A stretch of DNA of 64,000 nt from Pictodentalium vernedei (GCA_031216915.1 CM062289.1:441387587-441451586); one strand, 5' to 3'; numbered from the stretch's first letter, positions 32,357 through 43,675 are shown. Translations and numbers: made by a program. The notes: generated by a model not told the origin, from the sequence alone.

Positions 32357-32663
32357 CAGTTAAAACTATAAGTCCTGTCATAAAATGCGCACAAATAGCA
32401 CGTCGATCTGCACGTTAATCTACGCGTTATGACCATAGTAAGGCTATCAAATTCTGAACATATGGCATGTGCACAGTAATGTTTCTGCCAATGGGGGTAA
32501 CCCGGAGGTCCATTGGCAGAAACATCGCCTGTGTTTGCTATAAGTAAACAGGAGAACCTGCCGTGCTTTGGATGCCATTCGATATGGCAATTGCGCGCAA
32601 TTCCTACGCGCAATTATGCCTAGGTAAGCGCACAGTTCGTGACAGGACTTCTAGTTTTAACTG
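32357..32663. mobile_element. TA-target MITE, CAGTTAAAACTAGAAG family (copy 3)
   Basis: TA at 32355-32356 and 32664-32665; ends CAGTTAAAACTATAAGTCC and GGACTTCTAGTTTTAACTG. One arm of the core has lost about 12 bp (AATGGGGGTAACCCGG), so its hairpin is shorter than in copies 1 and 2. Confidence 0.9.
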
Positions 32664-33272
32664 TAATCCTTTCATGTTTGTAAGTTTTAGTGTACAAAAG
32701 AGAGGCTAAACTGGATGAGTAAATGTCCATCACAAACAACTAATTAGCAATCAGAAATATCTACATACTAGCAGTTCATCATTATCATACAAGTTTTCAG
32801 GTACAGAATAAGATCATGCTTTTTACCCAGGATGAGCAATATAGCGAAAAACCAAATCGATAGATATCATGAGGATAACGAAAAACCAAACAAAACCCAC
32901 CATTGAATACCAAAACTGCCTGAATTTCCATATATTCCACCATTCACTATTCATAAGGGCTTAATGAGGATTGATAGCAGTGGAAGGGTCCATTTTCATC
33001 AAGGAAGTGACTGATTTTTGACTCAGTTTTGGTGACTATTGAGGGCCTGGGAAATGTCTGAAATTCCCACAAGACTGCAACCTGTATACGTTTGGTTGCT
33101 TAGCAGTGATTTCCAGTCAAATCTTGGCAGCCTGAACAGGCAGCCAAGACTTGACTAGGAATCAGTGCTCAGGTGATTTGTGTACCATCACCAGGATTTC
33201 CAAATTAATACACATTAATGTTAATACCACATGTTTTCAGATCGCAAAAGACTTATTATAGACCTTTGAAGG

Positions 33273-33937
33273 TTAACCCCTTGCATGCTGCTGAAGGATA
33301 TTCCTGCCTAGGACCGGATTTCTCTTGCCACTAAAATAAGTACAATTTAGGCACATTTGAGGCCTAAAAAAATTAAAAATCTGTTTCTCAGGCCCTCCCA
33401 CATGGTCCTTTTGGCTGCTGGATGCTCTCTTTTTATAACCTATCCAAAACTTGAAAAAATCAAAATCGAATGGACTATGTCTGATATTTTACCCAAGTTA
33501 TTGTCCCTTGAGTGCAAGAAGGCTTTACAATGCTTTAGCATTGCAAAGCCTTCTTGCACTCAAGGGACATAATACACCACCACCCATGCTATTCTGTAGA
33601 TTATGGGGCCTAAAGCATAAAACAAACCAAGAACATGAACTTTTTAATGGCAAAGAAATTATTACAAAAATAAAAAATAAAATAAAAAAACGCCCGCACG
33701 CATGCAATTTTACAAAAACAGGCCTGAGAAACAGAGGATCTACTTTGTGAGGCCTAATCAGATTTTTCTACTGTAAATTGAATGGATTTTTTCACCAATG
33801 ATTCCTTGAAATAGAATTAGATGAATTTTTCATCAAATCTAGTCATGGCTGCTTCACAGCCATGACTAGATTTGATAGCAGCCATGACTAGATTTGATAA
33901 AACATATTTCGAATATACTCAGCGGGATAAGAGTTAA
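33273..33937. mobile_element. Probable TTAA-target element interrupted by a TAGGCC MITE
   Basis: TTAACCCCTTGCATGCTGCTG at 33273 and CAGCGGGATAAGAGTTAA ending 33937 are imperfect inverted ends; the right TTAA is shared with MITE copy G. A hairpin at about 33832-33884 (CAAATCTAGTCATGGCTGC mirrored, with an extra arm copy) lies in the right part. A related fragment is at 42424-42550. Confidence 0.5.
33360..33757. mobile_element. TAGGCC-family MITE with hairpin core (copy 3)
   Basis: AGGCCTAAAAAAATTAAAAA at the left and CTACTTTGTGAGGCCTAA at the right; the core hairpin TGAGTGCAAGAAGGCTTT is nearly identical to the copy at 21301. Confidence 0.75.
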
Positions 33938-34186
33938 GGCTTTACCTAACATTAAAAGCAGACGACACTTGCAAAAAAAAATTCTTGAAAAACTAATTTT
34001 TTTCATTTTTTGCCTCAAAAACATAGGTTATGACCCCTCTTTGGAACGAGCTCAACAAGCTTGTTCCAACGAGGGGTCATAACCTATGTTTTAGAGACAA
34101 AAAATGAAAAAAATAATGAAAATTAGTTGGCGATTTTTGAGAATAGCGCTGGCTGTTTTTGGCCGTTACGTTGGGTAAAGGGTTAA
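33934..34186. mobile_element. piggyBac-type MITE, subfamily II (copy G)
   Basis: TTAA at both ends; GGCTTTACCTAACATT at the left and CGTTGGGTAAAGGG at the right; core GGAACGAGCTCAACAAGC. The arms contain CATAACCTATG on both sides. Confidence 0.87.
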
Positions 34187-34475
34187 GAAGTATTTAGAAC
34201 AAGTCACAAAATTACTGTATATATCATTTATGTTGGCAAAAGAATGCCGAGGTTGAGCTCACTGGCAGTGGCCTTTGTGGCACTGTGGTAGAATGATACA
34301 AGAACACCTTATTCAGTATTTTCCAGATGTGTATTCCCCATTCGTATTAACTTTCAGATACCATATACTGAACCGATACCCCAAAACAACCTCCAAAAAG
34401 TACCAAAACCAATCTCAAAATTTCAATACCACCCATCTATACTTTCTATTCTAACACTTACTGTAAGTGACAGAT

Positions 34476-34556
34476 TTAACCCCTTACATAATGTAATGTT
34501 TGTAACCATTAATTTTTGCCTCAACAACACAGCTCATGACCCCTCATTGGAACAAG
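34476..34556. mobile_element. Half of a piggyBac-type MITE (copy H)
   Basis: TTAACCCCTTACATAATG through GACCCCTCATTGGAAC, then unrelated sequence: the left half only, broken at the palindrome centre, as expected if the hairpin is a breakage point. Confidence 0.65.
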
Positions 34557-35533
34557 GTCTCTGCTTGTCCTAACCAAAAGCCATAAGCTAAGGCCAAATA
34601 AAAAAACTGAATTGATTCTCAGGCAATTTTTTTTTCAAATCAGTGAGGGAGTGAGGATTTTATTTTTTTTTTTTTCGTGTAAATGGTTGAGTATACATAC
34701 TCAGTAAATCTTTTTGCTGTCTTTCCACTTGAAAAAGAGAAAAGGTTTATTTTAGTGTAATTATAGTATACCTTTTATAACTAACTGCCACAACAACAGC
34801 TAAAAGGATTTGTATTTTATTGTTCTTTTTAATGGTATAGATCTGTCAAACATCATGATCCATTAGAATAGGCCCCAGTAACCAATGCTTGGGGTAGGAG
34901 TCCTTTAAAATGGGAAACATGGCTCTAAATGATTGGTTAAACTTGAGTTTATATCGGTGTTGCGGCCATTATTAGCCATTGTGCAGAAATATATGACCTT
35001 AAACACCAGCAAATAAATAAATAATTAAATCATGATCTAGTATATCAGAATTTGCCTTGTTACAGTTTATGGGAACAATTTACTGCAAACACAGCTAAAT
35101 AATTATATGTCAAGAAATGTGAAAAAATGTCCATTCCAAGTTTTCACAAATTCTTAAAAAAACATGACATAATAAAAATGTCTAATGTGGAGGTTCAAAT
35201 CCAACGAGGGAGGGCTTGAGAATCAAAACATTATTTTTTTTTAGCCTAAGCTAATTATTTTTGTGGCAAAAAATGATAATTAGTAGTCTGACTATTTCAA
35301 AGAATCTTTTTCCTCTCGGCATTAAAATTCTGCACAACAAAAAAAACAGTTTATCTGTTTTATCATTAAACAGTGAAAATCTACACTAATGCAATTCTTT
35401 TCAAACTTTGATGTTTAATAAAAAATAATGAAAATTCTGACATGTGAAAACCAACTGTTGAGTGACTAACTGATTCTCGGGAGAGTAAACATTTCAATTT
35501 TTGAGATTTCAAACTGTTTTAAGGATTAAATAA
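34557..35533. other. Unassigned interval with a SINE fragment
   Basis: SINE 3' tail at 34968-35024 on the plus strand (GCCATTGTGCAGAAATATAT to ACCAGCAAATAAATAAATAA). The rest is AT-rich and unrecognised. Confidence 0.55.
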
Positions 35534-38398
35534 ACAAGAGGCCCCAAAGGGCCTTAATCACCCACCTAACAAAGGTTGTTTAAAGGGGGATTAAGGTCAT
35601 ATCTATGGCTAATTAACACTGCAGACCTTAACATAAACCAAGGCACTTAATTTAGACAAGCTTAAATTCAATTAACACAACTGAGTCCTAACATGAACCC
35701 AGGCATTTGATTTAAACAAGTTTGAACCCCACCCTCTACCAATCCAAAATGAAAGTGTCAATGACACTGTAGCTCAACTTGTTAAGGCATGTACATGTAT
35801 AGTATGTGACACAGCAATGACAAACATCTAGGTAATGACCTGATAACAAAGGTACATATAAAGTATTGCAATGGTCTGTACATAAATACTGACCGAAGCC
35901 TGCAACAAATGTATAGGTAAAGTACTGTAAAGGTGTGTGACAGTCAGATGCTAGACTAGAAAAGAAATCTTTGAGTTCCAGAGTGGGTCTGACTGAACCC
36001 CAAAATATTTGTAACACTGAATAAATCAAAGTTAGTCTAATTTGCATAATTTACACATGAGAAAAAAACCCTGTATTATATGTGATCTATCCCATGGTAC
36101 TAAACATTTGTCCAAAAATTTATTCAAATCAGAACTTTCATATAGAAGTTCTGTACAAAAAACTGATTACACCTAATTTCGGTACAAAATGGCTGCCAGT
36201 GGCCATCTTGAATTTCAGACCGGACCCCAAAACACTTGTTCTCGTCCCACGGTGATAACAAAGGTACCCCAGAAGTTTTGTAAAGATCAGTTCATACATT
36301 CGGCCTATAGCCCGAGCCGAATTGGCATTTACAGTGCTGAAAGTAACACTGAATAAATCTAAGTTAGTCTAATTTGCATAATTTATGCACAAGAAAAAAA
36401 CCTGTATTATATGTGATGTATCCCATGGTACTAAACATTCATACAAAAAATTATTCAAATCAGAGCTTTCATGTGGAAGTTCTGCGCAAAAATCTGATTG
36501 CCCCAAATTTTGAACAAAATGGCTGCCAGTGGCCATCTTGAATTTCAGACCGGACCCAAAAACACTTGTTCTCGTCCCACGGTGATAACAAAGGTACCCA
36601 AGAAGTTTCGTAAAGATCGGTTCATAAATGCGGCCTCTAGCCCGAGCCGTATTGGCATTTGCACTGACAGTGCTGAAAGTAACACTTAATAAATCAAAGT
36701 TAGTCTAATTTGCATAATTTAAGCACGAGAAAAAAACCTGTATGATATGTAATGTATCTCATGGTACTAAACATTCATACAAAAAATTATTCAAATCAAA
36801 GCTTTCATATGGAAGTTCTGTACAAAAAACAGATTTCTGCATCGTCGGTACAAAATGGCGGCTGGCAGCCATCTTGAATTTTGGACTGCACCCAAAAACA
36901 CTCGTTCTCATCCCACAGTCATAACAAAGGTACCCAAGAAGTTTCGTAAAGATCGGTTCATGACTGGTGGATCTGAAAAATATTAAGAATATTGTACTGA
37001 GTTAATATTCAGGCTGACATCAAAAGCCCAAATATGGACCCAGGGACTTGAGGTGAAGAAATCTGAAATAAGGGCTGTCACGATTAATCGACTGTTGATC
37101 GGTCACGGCGAAATCGATTAGTATTTTTTTTCGTTGTCGAATAATCGGTAAATTGTATCCCGTTTTAGACGTTTAATAATTAAAAGAAAATTTGATGAAA
37201 AAACTATTGTTTCTAAAGGTAAAGAGTTAAGAACATCGATGTTAAAACCCCCAAGAAGCTGTTGGAAGCAATTGTCTTTCAGGTACATTCATCAAAGATT
37301 TGATGTTCTGAACTTTTGAACCGTCAGTGTAATAATCAAGACCGGTCGGCAGTTGCGAAATTCGCAACTGCTGACCAGTCTTGATTGTTACACTGACAAT
37401 TCAAAAGTTCAGAACATCAAAGCTTTGAATGTACCAAAAAAAGGATCGTCTTTGTTGTTTCCTTGAGGTAGGTCAACTGACTTGAACTTCTTTTTTATTG
37501 ACTTCAAAGAGAGGGAGGGGGAGGGGGCATTTAGGTACGATTAATCGATTATCATCGATTATTTGCAACGATTAATCGATTCCTAAATTAAAAAATCGTG
37601 ACAGCCCTATTTGAAATTGGTCTTCATAAGGATGCCGAGGACCAAAATATCCGAAGATTCTGACTGGTGGATCTGAAAAAGAGGATTCTAAAAGAATATT
37701 CCTCATATTGCACTAAGTTAAAATTCAGGCACAAAGAAGAAGTCCAAATATGGGCCAAGGGACTTTATTGAACAAACTGGAATCTACCCCCATAAGGATG
37801 TGACATACCAAATATCAGATGATTCTGACAGGTGGATCTGAAGAAGGTTTTTAAAGACAATTCCTCATTTCGCACTAAGTTAAAATTTGTGCTTCAATAG
37901 ATAGCCCAAATACTGAACATTTAATATCCATAGACTTGATCTGAACAAGCTTGAATCTGACCCCCATGAAGACGATGTATAACAAATATCAAAAGATTCT
38001 GACTGATGGATCAGATAGATTTTTAAAGAAATTTTCTCACCTTGCATCAGCTTGCATTAAGGTAAAATTCCACGGGGAGTCCAATCCAAATATATACACG
38101 GGGTCTCGATTTGAACAAATGTGAATCTGACCCTCCTAAAGATGGTAAATATCAAAAGATTCAGATTGGTGGTGCCCCTTATAATCCACCCTCGCCCCTG
38201 GATGTGGCAACTTTATTTGAACAAGTGTGAATTGACATACTAGGATGATGAAGGATATGCATATCAAAGTTGTCCAGTTGTTTATGGGAGGTCGATTGAA
38301 CTTCATGCCAGACAGATGATGGATGGACATTGGAGGGATGATGACAGACAGATAGACAGACAGAAAATGATCAATAAAGCAGGTGAGCTACAAAACGT
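35534..38398 (+). mobile_element. Large modular Helentron-like element (M2 family, copy 2) with nested hAT
   Basis: Left part begins AGAGGCCCCAAAGGGCCTTA, an inverted-repeat start reminiscent of known bivalve repeats. Three units of about 335 bp follow (starts near 36011, 36347, 36681) with AATAAATCAAAGTTAGTC, CAAAATGGCTGCCAGTGG and CTCGTCCCACGGTGATAAC. Then M2 modules run 36960-37069 and 37618-38330. The tail is ATGATGACAGACAGATAGAC, ending near AGCAGGTGAGCTAC. The hAT MITE 37070-37609 sits inside. The small frames in the 335-bp units are not coding. Confidence 0.6.
37070..37609. mobile_element. hAT-superfamily MITE with hairpin core (copy 2 of family GGGCTGTCACGAT)
   Basis: Ends AAGGGCTGTCACGATTAATC and AAAAATCGTGACAGCCCTA; 8-bp flanks TCTGAAAT (37062-37069) and TTTGAAAT (37610-37617), 7 of 8 identical. 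The core hairpin AATCAAGACCGGTCGGCAG is mirrored. It inserted into a modular array unit. Confidence 0.87.
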
Positions 38399-38473
38399 TT
38401 TCTCCATTGACAAAATGTTTTGAAAAAATTACCTGAGAAACATGCCATGTGTCATCTGCTTCTCATTAAAATG

Positions 38474-38722
38474 TTAACCCTTTACCCAATGCAGACGATT
38501 TCAAAATTTATTATTTTAAATATCATTTTTTAAATTTTTTCAAAAAATTTCAACAAAACCATATCATGTGACCCCTCTTTGGAACGAGCTCAACGTGCTC
38601 GTTCCAAAGAGGGGTCACATGATATGGTTTTGTTGAAATGATTCGAAAAATAATATTTTTTCAGCTGCTGAATTTGCATATTACACGCATGGATGCGGGC
38701 GATTCATTGGGTAAAGGATTAA
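38474..38722. mobile_element. piggyBac-type MITE, subfamily I (copy I), just downstream of ZNF gene 2
   Basis: TTAA at 38474-38477 and 38719-38722; ends CCCTTTACCCAATG and CATTGGGTAAAGG. The palindromic core has CTTTGGAACGAGCTC arms. It lies 25 bp beyond the stop codon of the minus-strand zinc-finger gene, so the 3' UTR very likely runs into it. The minus strand of the MITE carries AATAAA motifs (near 38505) that could serve for polyadenylation. Confidence 0.9.
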
Positions 38723-38746
38723 TAAGCATTTGAACTTAATGAGAAT

Positions 38747-39772
38747 TTAAATGTCAAACACAACTGTATGAGTTCCTTGATGCTTAACGAGATTGGACAT
38801 TTGACTAAAGGTCTTATCACAAAAGCCACATTCAAAAGGCTTCTCGCCCGAGTGAGTTCTTAGATGTTCAGTGAGATGACTCTTAAAACGAAAACGCTTC
38901 TCACAAATGTCACACTGAAATGGCTTCTCGTCTGTATGGGTTTTCTTATGTTGAACAAAGGAGAATTTTTGACTGAAACACTTTCCACATACGTCACATT
39001 TAAATGGTTTCTCACCAGTATGATTTCTAAGATGATGTTTGAGCTTACTCTCAAAAGTGAAACACTTGCCACATGTGTCACATTTGAATGGTCTGTCACC
39101 TGTATGAGTTTTCTCATGTTGAAAGAGATTACTTTTCAGACTAAAGCACTTGTAACAAGAGTCACATTGAAATGGTTTCTCTCCTGTATGAGTCTTTTTG
39201 TGGCGAACAAGATTAGATTCTTGGCTAAAGCACTTCTGACAAATGTTGCATTTAAATGGCTTCTCACCTGTATGAATTCTCAAATGCTCATGATGATTGC
39301 TCCTGGAGCGGAAATGTTTACCACAAAATTCACACTCAAATGGTCTATCACCTGTGTGTGTTTTTTTATGTTGGTGAAGAGTAGATTCTTGACGAAAAAA
39401 CATGTCACAATAGTCACATTTGAATGGTTTCTCACCTGTATGAATTCTTACATGTCGATTGAGGTTACTTTTGAAAGTGAAACATTTGTCACAGGAGTCA
39501 CATTTGAATGGTCGCTCGTTCATATCAGGTCCTTGATCCTCAACACTCTCGGGAATCTCATTGGAACACTCATCAAAGGTGTCACATGTGGAAGAGTTTT
39601 CATCTTCAGGTATGTTTACATGGTCCTCAGTTGCTGACACAGCAACATTGGTGTTATCTGAATTATCCATTTCACACTGGGTCATTTTCTCATTTGAAGA
39701 AACACTCGAATGCGAATGAAGGCATTCATCGGTTGATTCTCCACATATCCCACAATAAATGAGTTTCTCCAT
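38747..39772 (-). CDS. C2H2 zinc-finger protein, nine fingers (ZNF gene 2)
   Basis: Probable nuclear DNA-binding regulator; target unknown. About 341 residues. N-terminus MEKLIYCGICGESTDEC, then an acidic, Ser/Asp/Glu-rich segment of about 80 residues (including STCDTFDECSNEIPE), then nine regular C2H2 fingers with C-x2-C-x12-H-x3-H spacing and TGEKPF or TGDRPF linkers, ending a few residues after the last finger (THTVVFDI). All cysteine and histidine ligands are present, so the array looks intact. The start was set at the ATG at 39772 because CATTTTATCATTTGTACAG immediately precedes it, a strong splice acceptor; an in-frame ATG 24 bp further upstream is then intronic. It shares the YCG-CGE N-terminus, finger number and acceptor-ATG arrangement with 5439-6551, so the two are paralogues about 32 kb apart in the same orientation. 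The long open frame on the opposite strand is only a shadow of the finger repeat. Confidence 0.92.
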   Translation of the reverse strand: MEKLIYCGICGESTDECLHSHSSVSSNEKMTQCEMDNSDNTNVAVSATEDHVNIPEDENSSTCDTFDECSNEIPESVEDQGPDMNERPFKCDSCDKCFTFKSNLNRHVRIHTGEKPFKCDYCDMFFRQESTLHQHKKTHTGDRPFECEFCGKHFRSRSNHHEHLRIHTGEKPFKCNICQKCFSQESNLVRHKKTHTGEKPFQCDSCYKCFSLKSNLFQHEKTHTGDRPFKCDTCGKCFTFESKLKHHLRNHTGEKPFKCDVCGKCFSQKFSFVQHKKTHTDEKPFQCDICEKRFRFKSHLTEHLRTHSGEKPFECGFCDKTFSQMSNLVKHQGTHTVVFDI

Positions 39773-39791
39773 CTGTACAAATGATAAAATG
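39773..39791 (-). promoter_or_regulatory. Putative 3' splice acceptor of ZNF gene 2
   Basis: Minus strand CATTTTATCATTTGTACAG directly abuts the ATG at 39772-39770, mirroring gene 1. The upstream exon was not identified. Confidence 0.6.
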
Positions 39792-39972
39792 TTCAATAGG
39801 TATTGATTTTGAGAAAAGATCTGAATTTAATAAAATCGAGTTACACTGAATTTGAAATACAGAAAGTGTGGACTTGCAAAATACACGTTTCCTGCAGCTT
39901 TTGAAAAATTGAATTTCAGGACTTCCCATGATTTTTCATGACATGTTTAATTCAAATTGTACGACCTTACAA

Positions 39973-40110
39973 ATTTATTTATTGGTTTTTACTGCCATAT
40001 ATTTCTGTATATTTTCTAACTGTGACCTTAACATGGATACAAAGTCAAAACCAGGCAATCCTTTATAGCCATGTTCCCCATTTTTGAGGACTTCCACTCC
40101 AGGCATTGGT
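39973..40110 (-). mobile_element. SINE fragment plus single minisatellite-like unit
   Basis: TTTATTTATTGGTTTTTACTG resembles the SINE tail. CATTTTTGAGGACTTCC at about 40080 is one unit of the 21-bp repeat seen at 30016. CAGTAAAACAGAGCTTC and the sequence after it at about 41885 match the right flank of that minisatellite. This suggests that the 40111-41260 element interrupts the same ancestral repeat. Confidence 0.5.
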
Positions 40111-41260
40111 TAGGCCATAAAAAAAAGAACCTCTGTTTCTCAAGCCCGCACGCATGGTCATTTTTGGTGCACATGCAACCTTTTTATGACACCAAAAAAA
40201 TTTTCAAAAAAAATTTAAGATATTGTGCTCATTTCGGTAAATCGATATCGATGCGTTCGCAAATTTTAAATTAACACACTTCAAGCTTTTTTCTACATCA
40301 TACCTTAATAAAGTGGGTGGGTTTTAGCAATATTCACGACAGAAAGTGTTTTATTCTGTAAAAGGTAAGTCATAATGACAGCAAGAAGGAAGGTGTCTTT
40401 CAGTCTGACAACAAACAGTCACAAAGGGGAATGGTCGATTCGCACCACGTTTGATTCACACCAACCCTCAGAAAGTCTGCAAAGTAAGGTGCTATGTTGA
40501 ATGGAACACAGTCTCCTGGCATTTATTTTTAGTAACATTTGTATTGTAAATGGCCGTCATTGGGAATTTGTGTACTGTTATTTGAAACCGTTACGAGTTT
40601 CCCAGTTAATTTAAATAAATGCATTTGAGATTCAGGATAATTGGATAACTAATAGTAACCATTGCTAGATATAAAAGTAACAGTCATAGTTGAAAATAAA
40701 TCGCATATAGGCAGGTATGTGCGGTCGAATTGGTTAATAAAAACACGCAAACATTCATTTTGTATTTCATTTTCAGATTTCAAAAAAATATGATTTATGG
40801 ATGAACTGCCCGTTCAAATGGGTTGTGATAATTTTGAATATAATGGGGAAAAATTGCGATTCACCATTTTATTAGGCAGGTTGTGAAAGGATTTTTTTTT
40901 TTTGTAAAATAAATCTCTGAAAGTTGGCACTTCGACATTTGATTTGTCCCAGAGACGTTTCAACCCGAGACGTTTCACCCACGAGGCGTTTCGTGACTTT
41001 CGTCCTGTGTTATAATTTTCACGTTTCACTGAAAAAACAAACATTCAAACCCCACTTCATTTACGACCCAACACCCCTATGGTGAATAACCAATATATTT
41101 GCAAAATTTTGCGTGGTCCACCAGGCGTTTGTGTGGGGGTCAAATTACCACAAACAACCTCTCGGGGAGAAAATAAAAAGAAAAAAAAAAAATGCCCGTC
41201 TGCATGCTTTTTTGGAAAAAAATGGCCTGAGAAACAGACAATCAACTTTGTATGGCCTTA
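40111..41260. mobile_element. TAGGCC-family element, long form (1.15 kb)
   Basis: Left TAGGCCATAAAAAAAAGAAC followed by CTCTGTTTCTCAAGCCCG; right AATGGCCTGAGAAACAGAC followed by CAACTTTGTATGGCCTTA. The ends match the 400-bp MITEs of this family, but the interior is different and longer, without the GCAAGAAGGC hairpin and without a recognisable transposase. Confidence 0.6.
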
Positions 41261-42423
41261 CTACTCTTGAGTGTCTAATAATAGTACAGGGTGAAATAAC
41301 AGTACAGGATGGAAAATTTCTGAAAATTACTAATAATATTGGGTCAAATAATAATACAATAGGGTGGCAAATTCCAAGATGTGAGCCAGCCGCTGTTCTC
41401 CAAGCCGTTTTTATAACACCAACGTCTGATGCTCTTGATGTGGTGAAGGGCTAAATTATTTTCGGTTATCATTATTTTCACATGGATTTGTCTTTTTACA
41501 ATTTATGGGAGAGTGCCTACAGGCACTCTCCCATGAATTGCACCATGGCAAAACCTTATAGACTAATTAATTCTGTTTCAGAGATGGTATGAAGTACATC
41601 CACTGAGTACTACAAGAGTACTTTAGAATAAAGCCCTAATATATGCTTCCAGATCTCTACCAGTTAACATTTCCATTGCATACTGTGTTTGCTTGTACAT
41701 GTATCTTACTAGTTTGTTTTGGTGAACTTCTTGCTTGAGATAAGCGGCTGCTCTGTAAATTTGATTGCTGAAACTTAATAACCATACAGGGTCAAATAAG
41801 GATCATACAGGCAGGAATTTTATTCGAAAAAGAAAAATCATACATGTATGATTATAAGGCACTGAAGAGTATGTCATATCATTCCAGTAAAACAGAGCTT
41901 CTTTGCTACAGTAAACAAGCAGTGCTTCACTTCCAGGGGTTCCCACGGGGACAAACAAAATTAAATGAACATAATTTATTCAGTATTCTTTAACCTTCCG
42001 TAACCTACTGAGAGTGTAGAACAGACATTAAGTTCAGCATATTCATTAAGTAGAATTTTGGCCTATTTTGTATCACAAAAATAATACCTCCATTTGTTTC
42101 TCTCAGATTTGTGATGTTTTGTATTTTGTGATTTTTTTTCTTTTACATTTTTTTTTCTGCAAAAATGGTAATAATATAACTGGCCTAAAATCAAATTTCA
42201 CCATCAGGCAATGCGGCTGCTAGTCATGTTTGGTTAACTCTTAACCTGCAGAGCATTTTCTTGAATATACAATCTTGAATCTGACCATCATAGCAATGAT
42301 CAGTGTGCAAAATTTCACAAATCACTAACTGGCTGATTGTCCATGTGGTTTTGAGATGGCTAACTGAACGTTTAGCTAAGTAAAAATTCTTTGGAAATTA
42401 CTTCTTTATTATTAACAAGTATT
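41261..42423. other. Largely unassigned interval with a hairpin core
   Basis: About 41440-41660 matches 53286-53530: CTAAATTATTTTCGGTCA-like sequence, the hairpin AATTTATGGGAGAGTGCC mirrored (41500-41546), and CTCTACCAGTTAA at the right. This is a third context for the GGAGAGTGCC hairpin. Nothing else was recognised. Confidence 0.5.
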
Positions 42424-42550
42424 TTCAATACATTTTTCATCAAATTTAATCATGGCTGCTACACAGCAGCCATAACTAGACTTCATGAAAAATTAAACTG
42501 GATTTAACTCAAGGAATTATTGGTGAAATGATCCATTCCATTTATGAAGA
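42424..42550. repeat. Hairpin-bearing repeat fragment related to 33778-33900
   Basis: CATCAAATTTAATCATGGCTGC pairs with GCAGCCATAACTAGACTTCATG. AAGGAATTATTGGTGAAATG is the inverse of CACCAATGATTCCTTG at 33795. Confidence 0.6.
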
Positions 42551-42558
42551 ATATTTTA

Positions 42559-42806
42559 TTAACCCTTTACCCAACGAATCGCCCGCATCCGCCCGCGTAA
42601 TATGTAAATTCAGCAGCTGAAAAAATATTATTTTTCGAAAAATTCCAACAAAACCATATCATGTGACCCCTCTTTGGAACGAGCCCGTTGAGCTCGTTCC
42701 AAAGAGGGGTCACATGATATGGTTTTGTTGAAATTTTTTGAAAAAATTTAAAAATGATATTTCAAATAAAACAATTTGAAATCACCTGCGTTGGGTAAAG
42801 GGTTAA
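42559..42806. mobile_element. piggyBac-type MITE, subfamily I, reverse orientation (copy J)
   Basis: TTAA at 42559-42562 and 42803-42806; ends CCCTTTACCCAACGAATCG and CGTTGGGTAAAGGG; core CTTTGGAACGAGCCCG/TTGAGCTCGTTCC. Confidence 0.9.
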
Positions 42807-43675
42807 ATGACTGCCCAAATTATACTTATCGGATATGAAAGCATTCTGACTGGAGGATTTGAAGAAGATTTTTAAAGAAATTTCCTCACATTGCACGAAG
42901 TTAAAATCTGGGCTACCATAGGGAGCCCAAATATTAACCCAAGGACCTGATTGCAACAACCTTGAATCTTACTCCCTTAGAGATGTTGTAAACCAAACAT
43001 GAAAGGATTCCTACTGGTGAATCTGAAGAAGCCATTTGAAGAAATCCCTCATATTGCACTAAGGAGTGACTAAAATAGTGAAAGCATCACGTCTTTTTTT
43101 CAGTTAAACATATATTGTAGAGTAAAATGTGGAGCTCCCCTATGGAGCCCCTTGATACAAACTATGTGGCGTAATCTAAGTTACACACCTCTAGAGGGTA
43201 CTTAAAACATTTCTAATTCTTCAGCTGCATGGATAATTCCAGCTTCCATAGGGAGCCCAAATACTAACCTAGGCACCCGATTTAAACAAACTTGACTCTG
43301 ACCCCTCTAGAGATGTTGTATACCAAATAAAAAAGCATTCCGACTGGTGAATCTGAAGAAGATTATTCCCCATATTGCCCAAGTTAAAAATTTGGGCTCC
43401 TGCATTGAGCTCAAGTATGAATCAAGGGGCTTCATTTTAACAAACTAACAAGAAGAAGATTTTTAAATTTTTTTGAGAATTTTCCTCCACCCGCTCTTTA
43501 AGGGGCTGAGCATGTTGAGTTGAAAAATAATGCAATGCCCCTTCGGGACCATCACTCACACAAACTTTCACTTGAATTGGATAGGTGGTTTTGGAGAAGT
43601 TCAAAATGTAGTGTTGATGGACGATGGACAGAGAGTAATTAGATAAGCTCTGCTTTACTTTGTCAAGGTGAGCTA
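42807..43675 (+). mobile_element. Modular Helentron-like array M2, copy 3
   Basis: Five or so modules with CTGACTGGAGGATTTGAAG, CATTGCAC-AAGTTAAAAT and GGGAGCCCAAATATTAACCC, a GGACGATGGACAGAGAGT tail, and an end at GCTTTACTTTGTCAAGGTGAGC. It abuts repeat M1 directly at 43676. Confidence 0.6.

Larger units (their letters stand above)
32824..34440. repeat. Interspersed repeat R1, copy 2, enlarged by insertions
   Basis: Matches 8448-9430 across 32824-33272 and 34187-34440. Between these are a TTAA element (33273-33937), which itself contains a TAGGCC MITE, and piggyBac MITE copy G. In both R1 copies a subfamily II MITE lies at the same site, just before GGAACAAGTCA or AGAACAAGTCA. Confidence 0.65.

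Noticed and set aside
38864..39637. 257-codon open frame on the plus strand
   Set aside because: Exactly antisense to the zinc-finger array of ZNF gene 2; the repeated finger codons keep the opposite frame open.
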